A stretch of DNA of 35,012 bases from Bacillota bacterium (GTDB lineage: Bacteria > Bacillota > Clostridia > Lachnospirales > Lachnospiraceae): contig JAEZJV010000072.1 of assembly GCA_023415635.1 (NCBI GenBank), positions 1 to 35,012 of the forward strand, written 5' to 3'. Every line of letters begins with the position of its first letter. The stretch's first letter is position 1. Of this stretch, positions 14,995-23,053 are shown piece by piece. The position numbers and the translations under genes are program-made. The notes beneath the pieces are model-generated. The model was given only the letters and a program-made list of their open reading frames with translations, was not told the DNA's origin and made no database searches.

Positions 14995-15569
14995 CTGCGG
15001 TTCAAGATGTCGTGCTGGCATGGCGCGTCCGGGGCATGGCGTTCACGCTCGCGAATGCGTTCGTCGTCGTCGCCGCGTTGCTGGTCGTGCCGCAAGGCCA
15101 GCAGGAGGTCCCCGGACGGCTCGGCATCTACACCTTTGTGTGGCCGCTGATCCCCGCCGTTGTGGCCATCTTCCTCCCGCTGGTGTCCGCGCGAACGAGC
15201 ACGTCGCAGCATCGGGTCGCGCCTGGCTATACGGTCCGACGCGGCGCGGACTTGGCTGGATTTGTAGCCCTGACTGTCGGCGCGGTCGTCTGGCGTCAGG
15301 ATCTTGACGCCGTGGTCTTGGTCCGCAACGTTGCTCTGTTCGTCGGGCTGACGGCGACGTGTATCCGAGTGCTGGGGCCGAACGGTGCGTGGGTGTTGCC
15401 TGCTGCGACCGTGATGGTGACCTGGCTCCTGGGCACCAGCAACGGCGGAGAGCCGCACGGTTGGGCAGTTCTGCTACACGGACCGACCTCGATTCCGGCT
15501 ATAAGCGCAGCCGCCCTCCTCGCGGTGACCGGCGTCCTCGGCTATCTGACGGAGCCCGCGCGAGACTGA
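14988..15569 (+). CDS. Polytopic membrane protein, second permease-like subunit
   Basis: A 193-residue protein with about six membrane helices (for example AFTLANAFVVVAALLVV, LIPAVVAIFLPLV, AGFVALTVGAVVW, VLPAATVMVTWLLG, AISAAALLAVTGVLGYL). ATG 14988 overlaps the previous stop by 7 bases. No family name can be given. As the last gene of the operon it is probably the partner permease of the 13750 protein, or an immunity protein. A weak hairpin (CTGACC 15566-15571 with GGTCAG 15582-15587) follows. Confidence 0.65.
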   Translation: MLTAVQDVVLAWRVRGMAFTLANAFVVVAALLVVPQGQQEVPGRLGIYTFVWPLIPAVVAIFLPLVSARTSTSQHRVAPGYTVRRGADLAGFVALTVGAVVWRQDLDAVVLVRNVALFVGLTATCIRVLGPNGAWVLPAATVMVTWLLGTSNGGEPHGWAVLLHGPTSIPAISAAALLAVTGVLGYLTEPARD

Positions 15570-15591
15570 CCGCACCTGTTAGGTCAGCCCG

Positions 15592-16284
15592 TCAGTTGTC
15601 TGCGGCGTCGACGTCGGCCTTGCGTGCGACGGTGAGCAACGACGCGAGCCGCTGGCGCGTGTACCCGGTGTCCGCGATGAGCCGGTCCCGGCTCTCCCCA
15701 GCAGCGAGCCGCGCAGCGAGAGCCCGGCCCTCCGCGACCCGCGCGGCCAGGGCGGCGTCCCGGTCAGCTTGGCGTGCGGCGGCACGGGCGGCACGCTGCT
15801 GCTCGGCCTGGGCGGCGAGGTCGTCGAGCGCGGCCCGGCGCTCCTCGCTCACGTACGAGCGGTTGTTCGCGAGCAGCGTCCGCACGCGCTGCGGGGAGAC
15901 CCCGAGCTCCAGGGCCAGGTCGGAGACCGTCGCACCCCGGGCGACGCGCTCACGCAGGATCGCGGACCGTTCACGCCGCAGCCGGCGCAGGTAACCGGCC
16001 TGCGGGTCCGCCAGGGCGCGCTCCACGGCCCCGAGCAGCAGCGCACGAGCGCGGAGGTCCGTGGCGGTCGAACGGCGCTTGTCCGTACGGGTGGCTCGGG
16101 TGAGGAGGCCCTCGAGCTGGGCCAGCGCGGCGTCCACCGCGATCTGGCGGGCGGCCTCGGTGTCCTCGTCCAGCACCGGCTGAGGCCAATACGCGCCGGG
16201 GGTGCCGGTGACCGGAGGCTCCGCCAGCGCAGCGAGGCGCTCGTCGTGCTCGCCGGGGAGGGTCTCGGGGGTTGGGGTGCTCAT
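15592..16284 (-). CDS. Putative DNA-binding protein with two HTH segments
   Basis: A 230-residue, highly charged, Ala/Arg-rich helical protein. Two segments look like HTH units: GATVSDLALELGVSPQRVRT (about residues 118-140) and GESRDRLIADTGYTRQRLAS (about residues 196-220), joined by a long helical, coiled-coil-like stretch. ATG 16284 has GGAG 8 bases upstream. It is divergent from 16428-17218 across a large palindrome (16330-16375), which it may bind, making it a candidate repressor of both directions. Family not recognised. Confidence 0.6.
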   Translation of the reverse strand: MSTPTPETLPGEHDERLAALAEPPVTGTPGAYWPQPVLDEDTEAARQIAVDAALAQLEGLLTRATRTDKRRSTATDLRARALLLGAVERALADPQAGYLRRLRRERSAILRERVARGATVSDLALELGVSPQRVRTLLANNRSYVSEERRAALDDLAAQAEQQRAARAAARQADRDAALAARVAEGRALAARLAAGESRDRLIADTGYTRQRLASLLTVARKADVDAADN

Positions 16285-16329
16285 CGGGGTCTCCGATCTG
16301 GTGCGGAGGGACTGTGGTCTACGACCAGT

Positions 16330-16375
16330 CTACATGCCCATGCCCACAACAGGCTGTTGTGTGGGAGGCATGTAG
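16330..16375. promoter_or_regulatory. Large nested palindrome in divergent promoter
   Basis: Outer arms CTACATGCC (16330-16338) and GGCATGTAG (16367-16375) enclose a second perfect dyad, ACAACAG-G-CTGTTGT (16346-16360). It lies between the HTH gene (minus) and the small membrane peptide gene (plus). TACACT at 16376-16381 could be the plus-strand -10 element, directly abutting the palindrome, so binding there would block transcription. Confidence 0.6.
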
Positions 16376-16427
16376 TACACTTGTTCTATCAGCACGAACA
16401 ACGCACACACAGAACGGAACTAACGCC

Positions 16428-16568
16428 ATGAGCTTCCTCCACCGCCCGCTCCCGGGCAGCAACTTCGCCAGCCGTCTCCGCCGCCTGCACGTCCTGCTGC
16501 TGGGCTTCGCAGCCGGCGCGTTCACGATGACCGCGGTGATCGTGGCGGACATGTACCTCTCCCGCTGA
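16428..16568 (+). CDS. 46-residue single-pass membrane peptide
   Basis: A short protein, MSFLHRPLPGSNFASRLRR then a hydrophobic segment HVLLLGFAAGAFTMTAVIVA and a short tail. The basic N-terminus predicts an N-in orientation. The ribosome-binding site is weak (CGGAA). It is the first gene after the divergent palindrome and 74 bases before the lipoprotein gene. Function unknown; small size makes the call uncertain. Confidence 0.45.
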   Translation: MSFLHRPLPGSNFASRLRRLHVLLLGFAAGAFTMTAVIVADMYLSR

Positions 16569-16642
16569 CCCCCAACCCCGACCCTCTCCCTCCCCCCCAG
16601 ACCCCCTAGACCCCTCGCTGGCCCGAAAGGACGCCACCCCCC

Positions 16643-17218
16643 ATGAACGCGAACCGCACTCTCCCCGCCCTGGCCCTGACGGCCGCGCTCTCCCTGACCC
16701 TCACGCTCACCGCGTGCAGCACCGACACGCCCGCCCCGAACGACCCGACCGCTGCGGCGACCCCCGTGGCCGTTGCGACCACGCAGGCCGGTGCTGCTGC
16801 GTCCGCTCCCGCCGAGCCGAGCGCGGAGGTCACCGAGGCTCCCGCGCCCGAGGCCGACGCCTACTCGCAGGTGATCGACGGCGTCCTGTACCAGGGCACC
16901 GCGTCCGCGCCCGTTCGCATCGGTACGGACACGCCCGGCAAGGCTCCCGCCGCCGAGGCCGGGTTCCAGCGCAACGACGGGTGGAAGGACTACGCGCAGT
17001 CCGCTGACAAGTACGTCGTCACGGTCGGCCAGGGCCTCGACGGCGGCTGGCTCTGGAAGATCTTCGGCCTCTCGAAGTACGGCAGCTTCCGCGAGGTCAG
17101 CAACAACGGCTACCAGGCGGGCAAGTACTTCCCCACCCGCGACGCCGCGCTCGCCGACACGTTCACGGTCGACGGACGCACCCTCGACCGCAGCGAGTAC
17201 ATCCTTGTCGTCAACTGA
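16643..17218 (+). CDS. Secreted lipoprotein of unknown function
   Basis: A 191-residue lipoprotein. The signal peptide ends in the lipobox LTAC (Cys near residue 25), followed by a disordered Thr/Pro/Ala linker of about 45 residues and a folded C-terminal domain (about residues 70-191) with QVIDGVLYQGTASAPVRIG and GWLWKIFGLSKYGSFREVSN. ATG 16643 has GAAAGGA about 11 bases upstream. It is displayed outside the membrane by lipid anchoring. No family recognised. It might act in surface exclusion or mating contact, as lipoproteins on plasmids often do, but nothing in the sequence proves this. A strong terminator follows. Confidence 0.75.
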   Translation: MNANRTLPALALTAALSLTLTLTACSTDTPAPNDPTAAATPVAVATTQAGAAASAPAEPSAEVTEAPAPEADAYSQVIDGVLYQGTASAPVRIGTDTPGKAPAAEAGFQRNDGWKDYAQSADKYVVTVGQGLDGGWLWKIFGLSKYGSFREVSNNGYQAGKYFPTRDAALADTFTVDGRTLDRSEYILVVN

Positions 17219-17229
17219 CGCTCACGAAG

Positions 17230-17267
17230 GAAGAAGCCCGGACCCTCTTGCAGGTCCGGGCTTCTTC
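17230..17267. terminator. Bidirectional hairpin terminator between convergent genes
   Basis: GAAGAAGCCCGGACC (17230-17244) pairs perfectly with 17253-17267 around an 8-base loop. It lies between the lipoprotein stop (17218) and the end of the giant pilin gene (17277). Confidence 0.85.
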
Positions 17268-17276
17268 GTGTCCTCG

Positions 17277-20237
17277 TCAGTTCCAGTAAAGCGGGGCCAT
17301 CGGGAGCGAGGCACCCCCTGTGTGCGTGTACGCGTTCGCGCCGGAGCCGATGGTGTAGCTCCCCGTGGCGGCGACATCGCCGGGGAACGTCGAGACCTGG
17401 TCGGCGCCCGTGTCGGTGACAGTCCACCGCAGGTCGCAGCGCGTCTGCGTGGCGCGGCGGATCTGCCAGTTGTGTGAGGACGTCGGGGTGATGTAGATGG
17501 CGAGCCCCGGGCATTCCGGAGCGTTCTTGTCCCAGTTTGTCGGGGTGAACGGCGCCGTGATGCTCCGCGCGGGGCACGGGTCCCAGGCGCTGACGGCCAC
17601 GTTGTATCCGTCGCTCGAGAGGTTCCTGGCGTAGCCGGTGTAGGTCCCGGCGTCCAGCCCTGTGTAGCTGCGTGGGCCGTCGTAGGCCGAGCCGCTCGAG
17701 CCGAGCTTCACCTGGTCACCGCCGGAGATCGTGAGCGCGCCCGGGGCCACGCTGTCCGTGAGCGTCGCCACGCACGTCGCCGCACCGGGCGTGGACAACG
17801 TCTTGGTGGTGACGGTCGTCGGTGTCAGAGCGGTGTTGAATCCGTCGCCATTCACTGCCGTGACGTTGTATGCAGTCCCATCGGCGAGCGGGTCGTAGGT
17901 GTACCAGCGGTGGCCCGGCTCGGAGACGAGGTTGCCGTTGAGCTTGAACGCAGCTTCGGTCGTGAGTCCCTCGGTGGCCGTGAACGAGACCGCGATGGAG
18001 CGCGTGGTGACGGTCCCGACGGTGACCACCGGCGCATCGAGGAGCTTCGTGCTGACCGTCAGCGTGTCGACCGTGTCGTTCAAGCCGTCCGTAGCGCGCG
18101 CACGGATGCGGTACACCCGGTCGTCCTGGAGCGGGTCCCAGTACCAGGAGTCGGCTGCCGTGCAGTGCGTCGTCGACGATGCCGAGCACTTCATCCCGGC
18201 GCCCTGGTCCTCGCCCGCCAACGGCGTGCTGCCATCGTTGCGAGCCAAGGTCGGGGTGATGACCGACGCGTTCGAGGACTTCACCTGGGCGGAGATCGTC
18301 CTGGTGACCTGCGCGGTCGAGCCGACCCATTCGGCGCGGGCGGTCAGGCTCAGGTTCACGAGCGGTGTCTTGACCGAGCACGGCGTCGTGTCCGACCAGC
18401 CGGTCGCGTTCAGGACCTTGCTCGTGAACGTGTGCTGCGTACCGTGCTGCAACCTGTCAGCCGTCTTCACCTTCGACGTCGCGGCACCCGACCACGAGAC
18501 CGACGAGCCGTCGACCGGGGTCCCACCAGCGACGCCATACCCAGTGGCCGTCGAGACCATGCTGCGCGGGTTGACGGTGACGTTCACCGTGCGCGTCGGG
18601 GTGTCAGCGTCGACCACAGCGGTGCACGCAAGCGGGGCGGGCGGACGCTGGAGCGATGTCGCGGTCGCCGACCAGGGCGAGCACCCGGCGGAGTTGCACG
18701 CGCGGACGCGGTAGCGGGTGGTGTCACCGAGGGTGCGGCCGGTGTCGGTGTACGTGCGGGTCGTTCCGCCGCGCTCGCCCGCGAACGTCGCGGCCCAGCT
18801 CCCCCCGGTCTCGTACGACTGGCTCTCCCAGCCACGGTTGAGCGTCGTCGCGGGGCTGCCAGCCGGCTTCGACCAGGCCGCGAACGTCACGGCGAGGTCG
18901 TTGGTCGCGTCGCTCTGCGGTGTGGCCGTGACGCTGGGAGTCGGCGGCGCCGTCCAGGCGGCGATCTGTGTCGGGAGGGGACGCATGCCGCGGTCGCGGT
19001 AGTCCGTCGTCATCGCCGCTCCGACCGCGATGTCCTGGCCCCGGAGACCGGTCATCCAAGCCTGCCCCCACGTGTTCTGGCTGCCGACGGTCCAAGCGTC
19101 GTTCTGCCCGTAGCCGACGGTGGTCGTGTACGTCTTGCCGGTCACACCGACGGCGACGGCCACGCCGTTGCGGTAGATGTCGAACGAGGTTGCGCCCGCC
19201 GGAACGTTCCACGTGAGCGTGATCGCCTGGCCGGCACCGGTCGCGGTGAGCCCGGTTGCACGAGCGGGCCGCAGACCGGTGATCGCGCCGTTGCTCATCG
19301 GGCCCTGTCGGCCGTCGCGCAAGTTCGCCTGAACGACGTACTGCGCTGTGTGGCCGTCGGGCAGCGTGTCGTCCGTCCATGTCAACGTCGCCGGGTTCGG
19401 GATGACGTCGACCTGAGCGAGCTTCCCGGCGCTCGAGGTGCCGGTCGGCCACGATGCACGCCAAACGGTCCAACTCGTCGTGAGGGTCGGCGATCCGTCC
19501 GTCCATGCGAGGACGGGCCGGTCACGGCCCACGACCGGTGTCGTGATGCTGAGGAGTGGAGCGAGGGCCTGGTTGTCGTCGCCGGGGGTGCCGGTGCCGA
19601 CAGCCTCGGGGCGCCCGCTGAATGCCTGTGCGCTGTCGAGCACCTGCTCGGCGGTGAGGCCGGCGATCTGGGATGCGAGGTGCCACTCGACGACGCGGAT
19701 GCCGCTGACGTCGTCGACCGGGATCGCCTTCTCGCGCCCGCTTTCGTTGAGGTAGCGGAAGGTCGCGTCCGCGGTCGAGCTCTCGTAGATCGTCTCGACG
19801 CGCTCTTCCTCGGCACCCTTGGGCTTGCAGTCTGCGCTGCCGAGCCAGGAGGTCCGGACCGAGAACGTACCGTCCTCGATGCGGTAGTCCCGGCGCACGC
19901 ACTCCACCGTGTCCGGATCGGTCGTGTCACTCTGCCCGTAGTACCCGAGCACCACGAGCCGGTTGGCGTCCGCGACCTCGATGCGACGCGCCTGACCCAC
20001 ATCGCGCACGAGCTGTTGGCTGGCGTCGACCATGAGATTCCACTGCGCCGACCGGTCCGGCATATCCCGGGACGCCTTGGATGCCATCGCGAAGATCGCG
20101 AGCACGGCCCCGATCAGAATGACCGTGATCGTCATGCCGACGAGCAGCTCGGCGAGCGTGAACCCGCTGTCCCCGCCATCCCTGCGTCGGGCGTCCTGTG
20201 CGGCCCGCACGCGGCGAGCGAATCGAGTGCCGAGCAT
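17277..20237 (-). CDS. Giant prepilin-like protein with fibronectin type III-like modules
   Basis: A 986-residue protein. Residues 1-25 are a basic leader ending DSG; then FTLAELLVGMTITVILIGAV, with Phe at +1 and Glu at +5, is a canonical prepilin peptidase site and N-terminal helix. Residues to about 240 resemble a minor pilin of the PulJ/PilW type. About six beta-rich modules follow, with fibronectin-III-like turns such as ITLTWNVPAGATSFDIYRNG and TTRYRVRACNSAGCSPWSAT, and several Cys in the C-terminal modules. Normal minor pilins have 150-250 residues, so this looks like a pilus-tip adhesin by analogy with PilV-type and PilY-like tip proteins. ATG 20237 has GAGGTGG about 8 bases upstream. 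It stands alone, with no ATPase, platform protein or prepilin peptidase nearby. Confidence 0.85.
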   Translation of the reverse strand: MLGTRFARRVRAAQDARRRDGGDSGFTLAELLVGMTITVILIGAVLAIFAMASKASRDMPDRSAQWNLMVDASQQLVRDVGQARRIEVADANRLVVLGYYGQSDTTDPDTVECVRRDYRIEDGTFSVRTSWLGSADCKPKGAEEERVETIYESSTADATFRYLNESGREKAIPVDDVSGIRVVEWHLASQIAGLTAEQVLDSAQAFSGRPEAVGTGTPGDDNQALAPLLSITTPVVGRDRPVLAWTDGSPTLTTSWTVWRASWPTGTSSAGKLAQVDVIPNPATLTWTDDTLPDGHTAQYVVQANLRDGRQGPMSNGAITGLRPARATGLTATGAGQAITLTWNVPAGATSFDIYRNGVAVAVGVTGKTYTTTVGYGQNDAWTVGSQNTWGQAWMTGLRGQDIAVGAAMTTDYRDRGMRPLPTQIAAWTAPPTPSVTATPQSDATNDLAVTFAAWSKPAGSPATTLNRGWESQSYETGGSWAATFAGERGGTTRTYTDTGRTLGDTTRYRVRACNSAGCSPWSATATSLQRPPAPLACTAVVDADTPTRTVNVTVNPRSMVSTATGYGVAGGTPVDGSSVSWSGAATSKVKTADRLQHGTQHTFTSKVLNATGWSDTTPCSVKTPLVNLSLTARAEWVGSTAQVTRTISAQVKSSNASVITPTLARNDGSTPLAGEDQGAGMKCSASSTTHCTAADSWYWDPLQDDRVYRIRARATDGLNDTVDTLTVSTKLLDAPVVTVGTVTTRSIAVSFTATEGLTTEAAFKLNGNLVSEPGHRWYTYDPLADGTAYNVTAVNGDGFNTALTPTTVTTKTLSTPGAATCVATLTDSVAPGALTISGGDQVKLGSSGSAYDGPRSYTGLDAGTYTGYARNLSSDGYNVAVSAWDPCPARSITAPFTPTNWDKNAPECPGLAIYITPTSSHNWQIRRATQTRCDLRWTVTDTGADQVSTFPGDVAATGSYTIGSGANAYTHTGGASLPMAPLYWN

Positions 20238-20339
20238 TCCTGACCACCTCTTTCTGCACCGGTTGCCGGTGCGTCCTGCCCGGCCCTGATGAGCCGAGTA
20301 GTGCTGGGTCTCCCGGTCCCGCCTGGTGCGGGTGGGGGT

Positions 20340-20376
20340 GCCTCCGGTGGCAGAGGTGGTGGATGCCACCGGAGGC
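20340..20376. terminator. Hairpin terminator after DUF2637 gene
   Basis: GCCTCCGGTGGCA (20340-20352) pairs perfectly with TGCCACCGGAGGC (20364-20376). It lies downstream of the minus-strand stop at 20459 and upstream of the giant pilin gene, separating the two units. Confidence 0.75.
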
Positions 20377-20458
20377 CCTGCATATGCGGTTATGACCTCC
20401 GCTGTCCGGCCGGCATGGTGGACCGCCCGAACATATGTACGATTCTAGTTGTTGGCCT

Positions 20459-21298
20459 CTACACGGCCACGAGAGCCGCGATGTCCTGCACCACCTCCTC
20501 CCGCTGCTCGCCCTGGTCCTGCTGGTCCTGTGCGGCGCGCCGCCACCGGCCGATGGTCGAGTGCGCGACGGCCTCGCCGGTCTCCTCGCTAAGCGCCGAG
20601 GCGATCGCCCGGTCGCTCATGCCCTCCGCAGCCATCGCGAGAGCCCGGGCCCGCAGACCGTCCCGCCCACCACGCACCCCAGCGGCCACCGGGCGACCCG
20701 CACGAACCGGGGCGGGCGCGGTTGCGGGGGTCGTGGGCGTCGGGGCAGGGGCCTGAACGGTCGTGGCGACGACCTGGGCCTGCTGGCGACGAGCGCGACG
20801 CGACGGCGCGGGCACATGCTCGTCCGGGCTCGCGATCACGGTCCGCGCCATAAGTTCGGTCGTGACCAGGATCGCCACGGGGGCCGCGACCGCCAGGGCA
20901 ACGCCAGTGATTCGCTCAGCGCCCGTCGCGTCAGCACCCAGCGCGTGCACCGCGTTACCCAGGATGGAGAGCGCGCAGAACGCCGCCATCGCGAGCACGG
21001 CGATCACAGCGGAGGCCTTGTCGCGGCGCTCCCGTGCAACCAGGTACGCCAGCGAGGCGCCGACCAGGATGCCGTCGATGAAGAGCGGCACGGCGATGCG
21101 CTGCGAGCCTCCGACGTTCGCCCATCCAGCAGCCTCGACCAGGCCTGTGAACGACACGACAATCGCGCACGTCCACACGCCGAGCAGCGCGATGACCTGG
21201 ACAACGAGAACCGTCATCGCGTCGGCGGGGATGCGTGCGCGGTGGACCGTCGGGCGTGCGCCGGCCTTGGTCTTGGGGGTCTGGGTGGTGCTGCTCAT
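20459..21298 (-). CDS. DUF2637-type membrane protein with C-terminal HTH-like segment
   Basis: A 279-residue protein with four membrane helices in residues about 27-145 (MTVLVVQVIALLGVWTCAIV, IDGILVGASLAYLVARERRD, AVIAVLAMAAFCALSILG, ITGVALAVAAPVAILVTTEL). That is the pattern of the DUF2637 family found on actinobacterial plasmids, often near Spd spread genes. A Pro/Ala linker leads to GMSDRAIASALSEETGEAVA and HSTIGRWRRAA, an HTH-like end. ATG 21298 has AGGAG 6 bases upstream. It is the third gene of a minus-strand unit starting at 21978. It probably assists intercellular spread or senses the membrane, by family context only. Confidence 0.75.
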   Translation of the reverse strand: MSSTTQTPKTKAGARPTVHRARIPADAMTVLVVQVIALLGVWTCAIVVSFTGLVEAAGWANVGGSQRIAVPLFIDGILVGASLAYLVARERRDKASAVIAVLAMAAFCALSILGNAVHALGADATGAERITGVALAVAAPVAILVTTELMARTVIASPDEHVPAPSRRARRQQAQVVATTVQAPAPTPTTPATAPAPVRAGRPVAAGVRGGRDGLRARALAMAAEGMSDRAIASALSEETGEAVAHSTIGRWRRAAQDQQDQGEQREEVVQDIAALVAV

Positions 21299-21355
21299 CG
21301 TGTGCTCCTGGTGCTGGTCTGTGGTTGGTGGACTACCGACGCGGCGGAGGCGATG

Positions 21356-21604
21356 TCACGCCGCGTCGGCAGTGGCTGTGAGGCTCGCGACGTCGATGTA
21401 CCCGTACGCAAGCGGGGTGCGGGTCCTGTCGTCGGTCCATGTGCGCCCGATGCCGACGAGCCTCGCTGTGGCGGCCTGCTGCCCGTCGGGTGCCACGAGC
21501 TCGACCGTCTGCCCGAGCGCTGCCTCGAGGTCCGCCGGGTGGCCGACCGCAACGACCCGGCCGCTGCGTGTGCGGCGCGCTGCGAAACGCTCGGTGTGGG
21601 TCAT
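21356..21604 (-). CDS. Small hypothetical protein
   Basis: An 82-residue basic protein with a predicted small beta-barrel-like core (GRVVAVGHPADLEAALGQTV, then ELVAPDGQQAATARLVGIGR and GYIDVASLTATADAA). ATG 21604 follows the upstream stop by 5 bases, so it is likely translated by coupling; its own ribosome-binding site is poor. No family recognised. It lies between the zinc-finger protein gene and the DUF2637 gene. Confidence 0.55.
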   Translation of the reverse strand: MTHTERFAARRTRSGRVVAVGHPADLEAALGQTVELVAPDGQQAATARLVGIGRTWTDDRTRTPLAYGYIDVASLTATADAA

Positions 21605-21609
21605 CGCGA

Positions 21610-21978
21610 TCACCCGAAGCACGCCATCGGCGCGCACTCGTAGCACGCGAAGCCCGACAGGCCCGAGCTGTAGTCGGAGGCGATGTACTCGAGGCGCCCC
21701 TTGCGTCCGCAGTCGTCGCAGGTCCCGTAGTCCGTCGTGTGTCCGTACGCCATCGGCACGCCGTTGACGTCGAACGGCGACCCGTACCGGCCGATGCGGA
21801 CCACGCGGCGCTTGCCGCCCTTCGACCGCACGTCGACGGTGCTGTTCCACAGCTTCTCGGCCTTCACGAAGTACGCGTGGGGGGCCATGACGACCCACTC
21901 GCCGTCGCGGGCACGGCGCCACGTGCCGTACTCCTGCTCGGGGGCGGCGGTCTCGGTCTCTGCGGTCTGTGCGCTCAT
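21610..21978 (-). CDS. Small protein with C-terminal C2C2 zinc motif
   Basis: A 122-residue protein. Its C-terminal part has CDDCGRKGRLEYIASDYSSG then ACYECAPMACFG, so the paired Cys (CxxC and CxxC) can bind one zinc. The N-terminal part (TWRRARDGEWVVMAPHAYFV) is rich in Trp and Tyr. ATG 21978 has AGGAG 8 bases upstream. It is the first gene of the 21978-20459 unit. A perfect TATAAT on the minus strand at 22060-22055 is its likely -10 box. Function unknown; a DNA- or RNA-binding accessory role is a guess. Confidence 0.65.
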   Translation of the reverse strand: MSAQTAETETAAPEQEYGTWRRARDGEWVVMAPHAYFVKAEKLWNSTVDVRSKGGKRRVVRIGRYGSPFDVNGVPMAYGHTTDYGTCDDCGRKGRLEYIASDYSSGLSGFACYECAPMACFG

Positions 21979-22054
21979 GTCGCTGCTCCTGGTCTGGTCC
22001 GGGTCGTCCCCTGGGGGTCGAGGTCATCGGGATAATGCGTTTGCGTACATACTG

Positions 22055-22060
22055 ATTATA
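22055..22060 (-). promoter_or_regulatory. -10 box TATAAT for the 21978 unit
   Basis: Consensus TATAAT on the minus strand, about 77 bases before ATG 21978, in one of the few AT-rich patches of the window. No good TTGACA lies at the usual distance upstream. The spacer also serves the plus-strand gene at 22112. Confidence 0.45.
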
Positions 22061-22111
22061 GACCCTGGCTCCGACAGAAAATTGGTCCGCCCGCGAACGT
22101 AAACTGAGGGC

Positions 22112-22399
22112 ATGGACACCACAGACCCGCAGCAGCACCCCTGGACCACCGCCGACGAACTCGGCGCCCGCCTCGGGCTCACCGCCACCACCGTCCGCCG
22201 CCACGCACGCAACCCCGCCACCGCGTCGTGGCTGCCGCGCCCGCAGCTCGTGGCAGGTCGCTATCTGTGGGCCACCGAGGACCTCGTTGGCATCGAGCAG
22301 GCCGACCGTCCCGGCGCAGGCCGCCCTCAGGGCGCACGCGACCGTCAGCCCCGCACCCGCCGTCCCGCCACACCACCCACCGACGCGGGCACCCCGTGA
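22112..22399 (+). CDS. Small HTH protein (excisionase-like)
   Basis: A 95-residue protein with an HTH in its first half: TTADELGARLGLTATTVRRH followed by ARNPATASWLPRPQLVAGR and LWATEDLVGIEQA, the layout of an excisionase-type winged HTH. The tail is Pro/Arg-rich and disordered. The start at 22112 has only GAGGG very close upstream, and TAAACT sits 8 bases before it, so leaderless translation is possible. It overlaps the next gene as GTGA and is divergent from the 21978 unit, which it may regulate. Confidence 0.65.
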   Translation: MDTTDPQQHPWTTADELGARLGLTATTVRRHARNPATASWLPRPQLVAGRYLWATEDLVGIEQADRPGAGRPQGARDRQPRTRRPATPPTDAGTP

Positions 22400-22683
22400 C
22401 CCCGCCACCGCGCACGCGTCGAGGCATGGCTCCGATGCCACCGCCAACCGCCGGTGACCTCGTGCGCGTTGCCGCGACCGCCGCGCTCGACCGCCCCCGC
22501 ACCTCCCGACCGCTCACCGTCCGCGAGGCAGCCGCCTACCTGTGGGCAGCCGGCTGTGACCCGCGCCCGTGCGGATGTGACGCCCGCGCCCTGGTCGCCC
22601 TGACCGAGCACACCTACGCGCGCCACGAGACGGCACGAGCCGCACGAGCCGCACGACAGGAGCAGCGGCAACGGGCCGCGTAG
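22396..22683 (+). CDS. Small hypothetical protein with Cys cluster
   Basis: A 95-residue protein starting at GTG 22396, within the stop codon of the HTH gene, hence translationally coupled. The centre has LTVREAAAYLWAAGCDPRPC then GCDARALVALTEHTYARHE, a short helical region with three Cys close together. The C-terminus is an Ala/Arg helix. Function unknown; it probably works with the preceding HTH protein. Confidence 0.55.
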   Translation: MTPPPRTRRGMAPMPPPTAGDLVRVAATAALDRPRTSRPLTVREAAAYLWAAGCDPRPCGCDARALVALTEHTYARHETARAARAARQEQRQRAA

Positions 22684-22738
22684 AGCGCGGGTGCGACGGA
22701 GCCGGCCACCGCGGGCCGCTCGGCACTACCGTGCTCAC

Positions 22739-23047
22739 ATGGCGCAGGACTGGTCCCTCGAGGCAGAGAAAGCACGCTCCGCGCTCATCGTCGCGGCGAT
22801 GCGACGAACACTCATGACCTACGAGGAACTCGGCCGCGCCATCGGCGTCCCCAAGACATCGCTGCTCGCCACCATGGGTCCGATCCTCGACGTCGTCTCA
22901 GAGGCATGCCACGACCTAGGCGAGCCCAGCCTCGCAGCTCTCGTCGTCAACAAGCGGACAGGCCGGCCGGGCAAGGGCTGGACCAACGGCCCCATCCGGT
23001 GGACGACGCTCGTACGCAACATCTACACGCACTGGCGACCGGTATAG
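22739..23047 (+). CDS. Small winged-helix-like protein
   Basis: A 102-residue protein, MAQDWSLEAEKARSALIVAA, then MTYEELGRAIGVPKTSLLAT and an end with LAALVVNKRTGRPGKGWT. The YEELGRAIG...SLAALVVNK pattern resembles the small winged-helix modules attached to some nucleases and restriction proteins, which is a similarity from memory only. ATG 22739 has no ribosome-binding site; TACCGT 11-6 bases before it suggests a leaderless transcript. It is convergent with the DUF2971 gene, 6 bases between the stops. It may be part of the neighbouring defence-like module. Confidence 0.6.
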   Translation: MAQDWSLEAEKARSALIVAAMRRTLMTYEELGRAIGVPKTSLLATMGPILDVVSEACHDLGEPSLAALVVNKRTGRPGKGWTNGPIRWTTLVRNIYTHWRPV

Positions 23048-23053
23048 CCCGAC

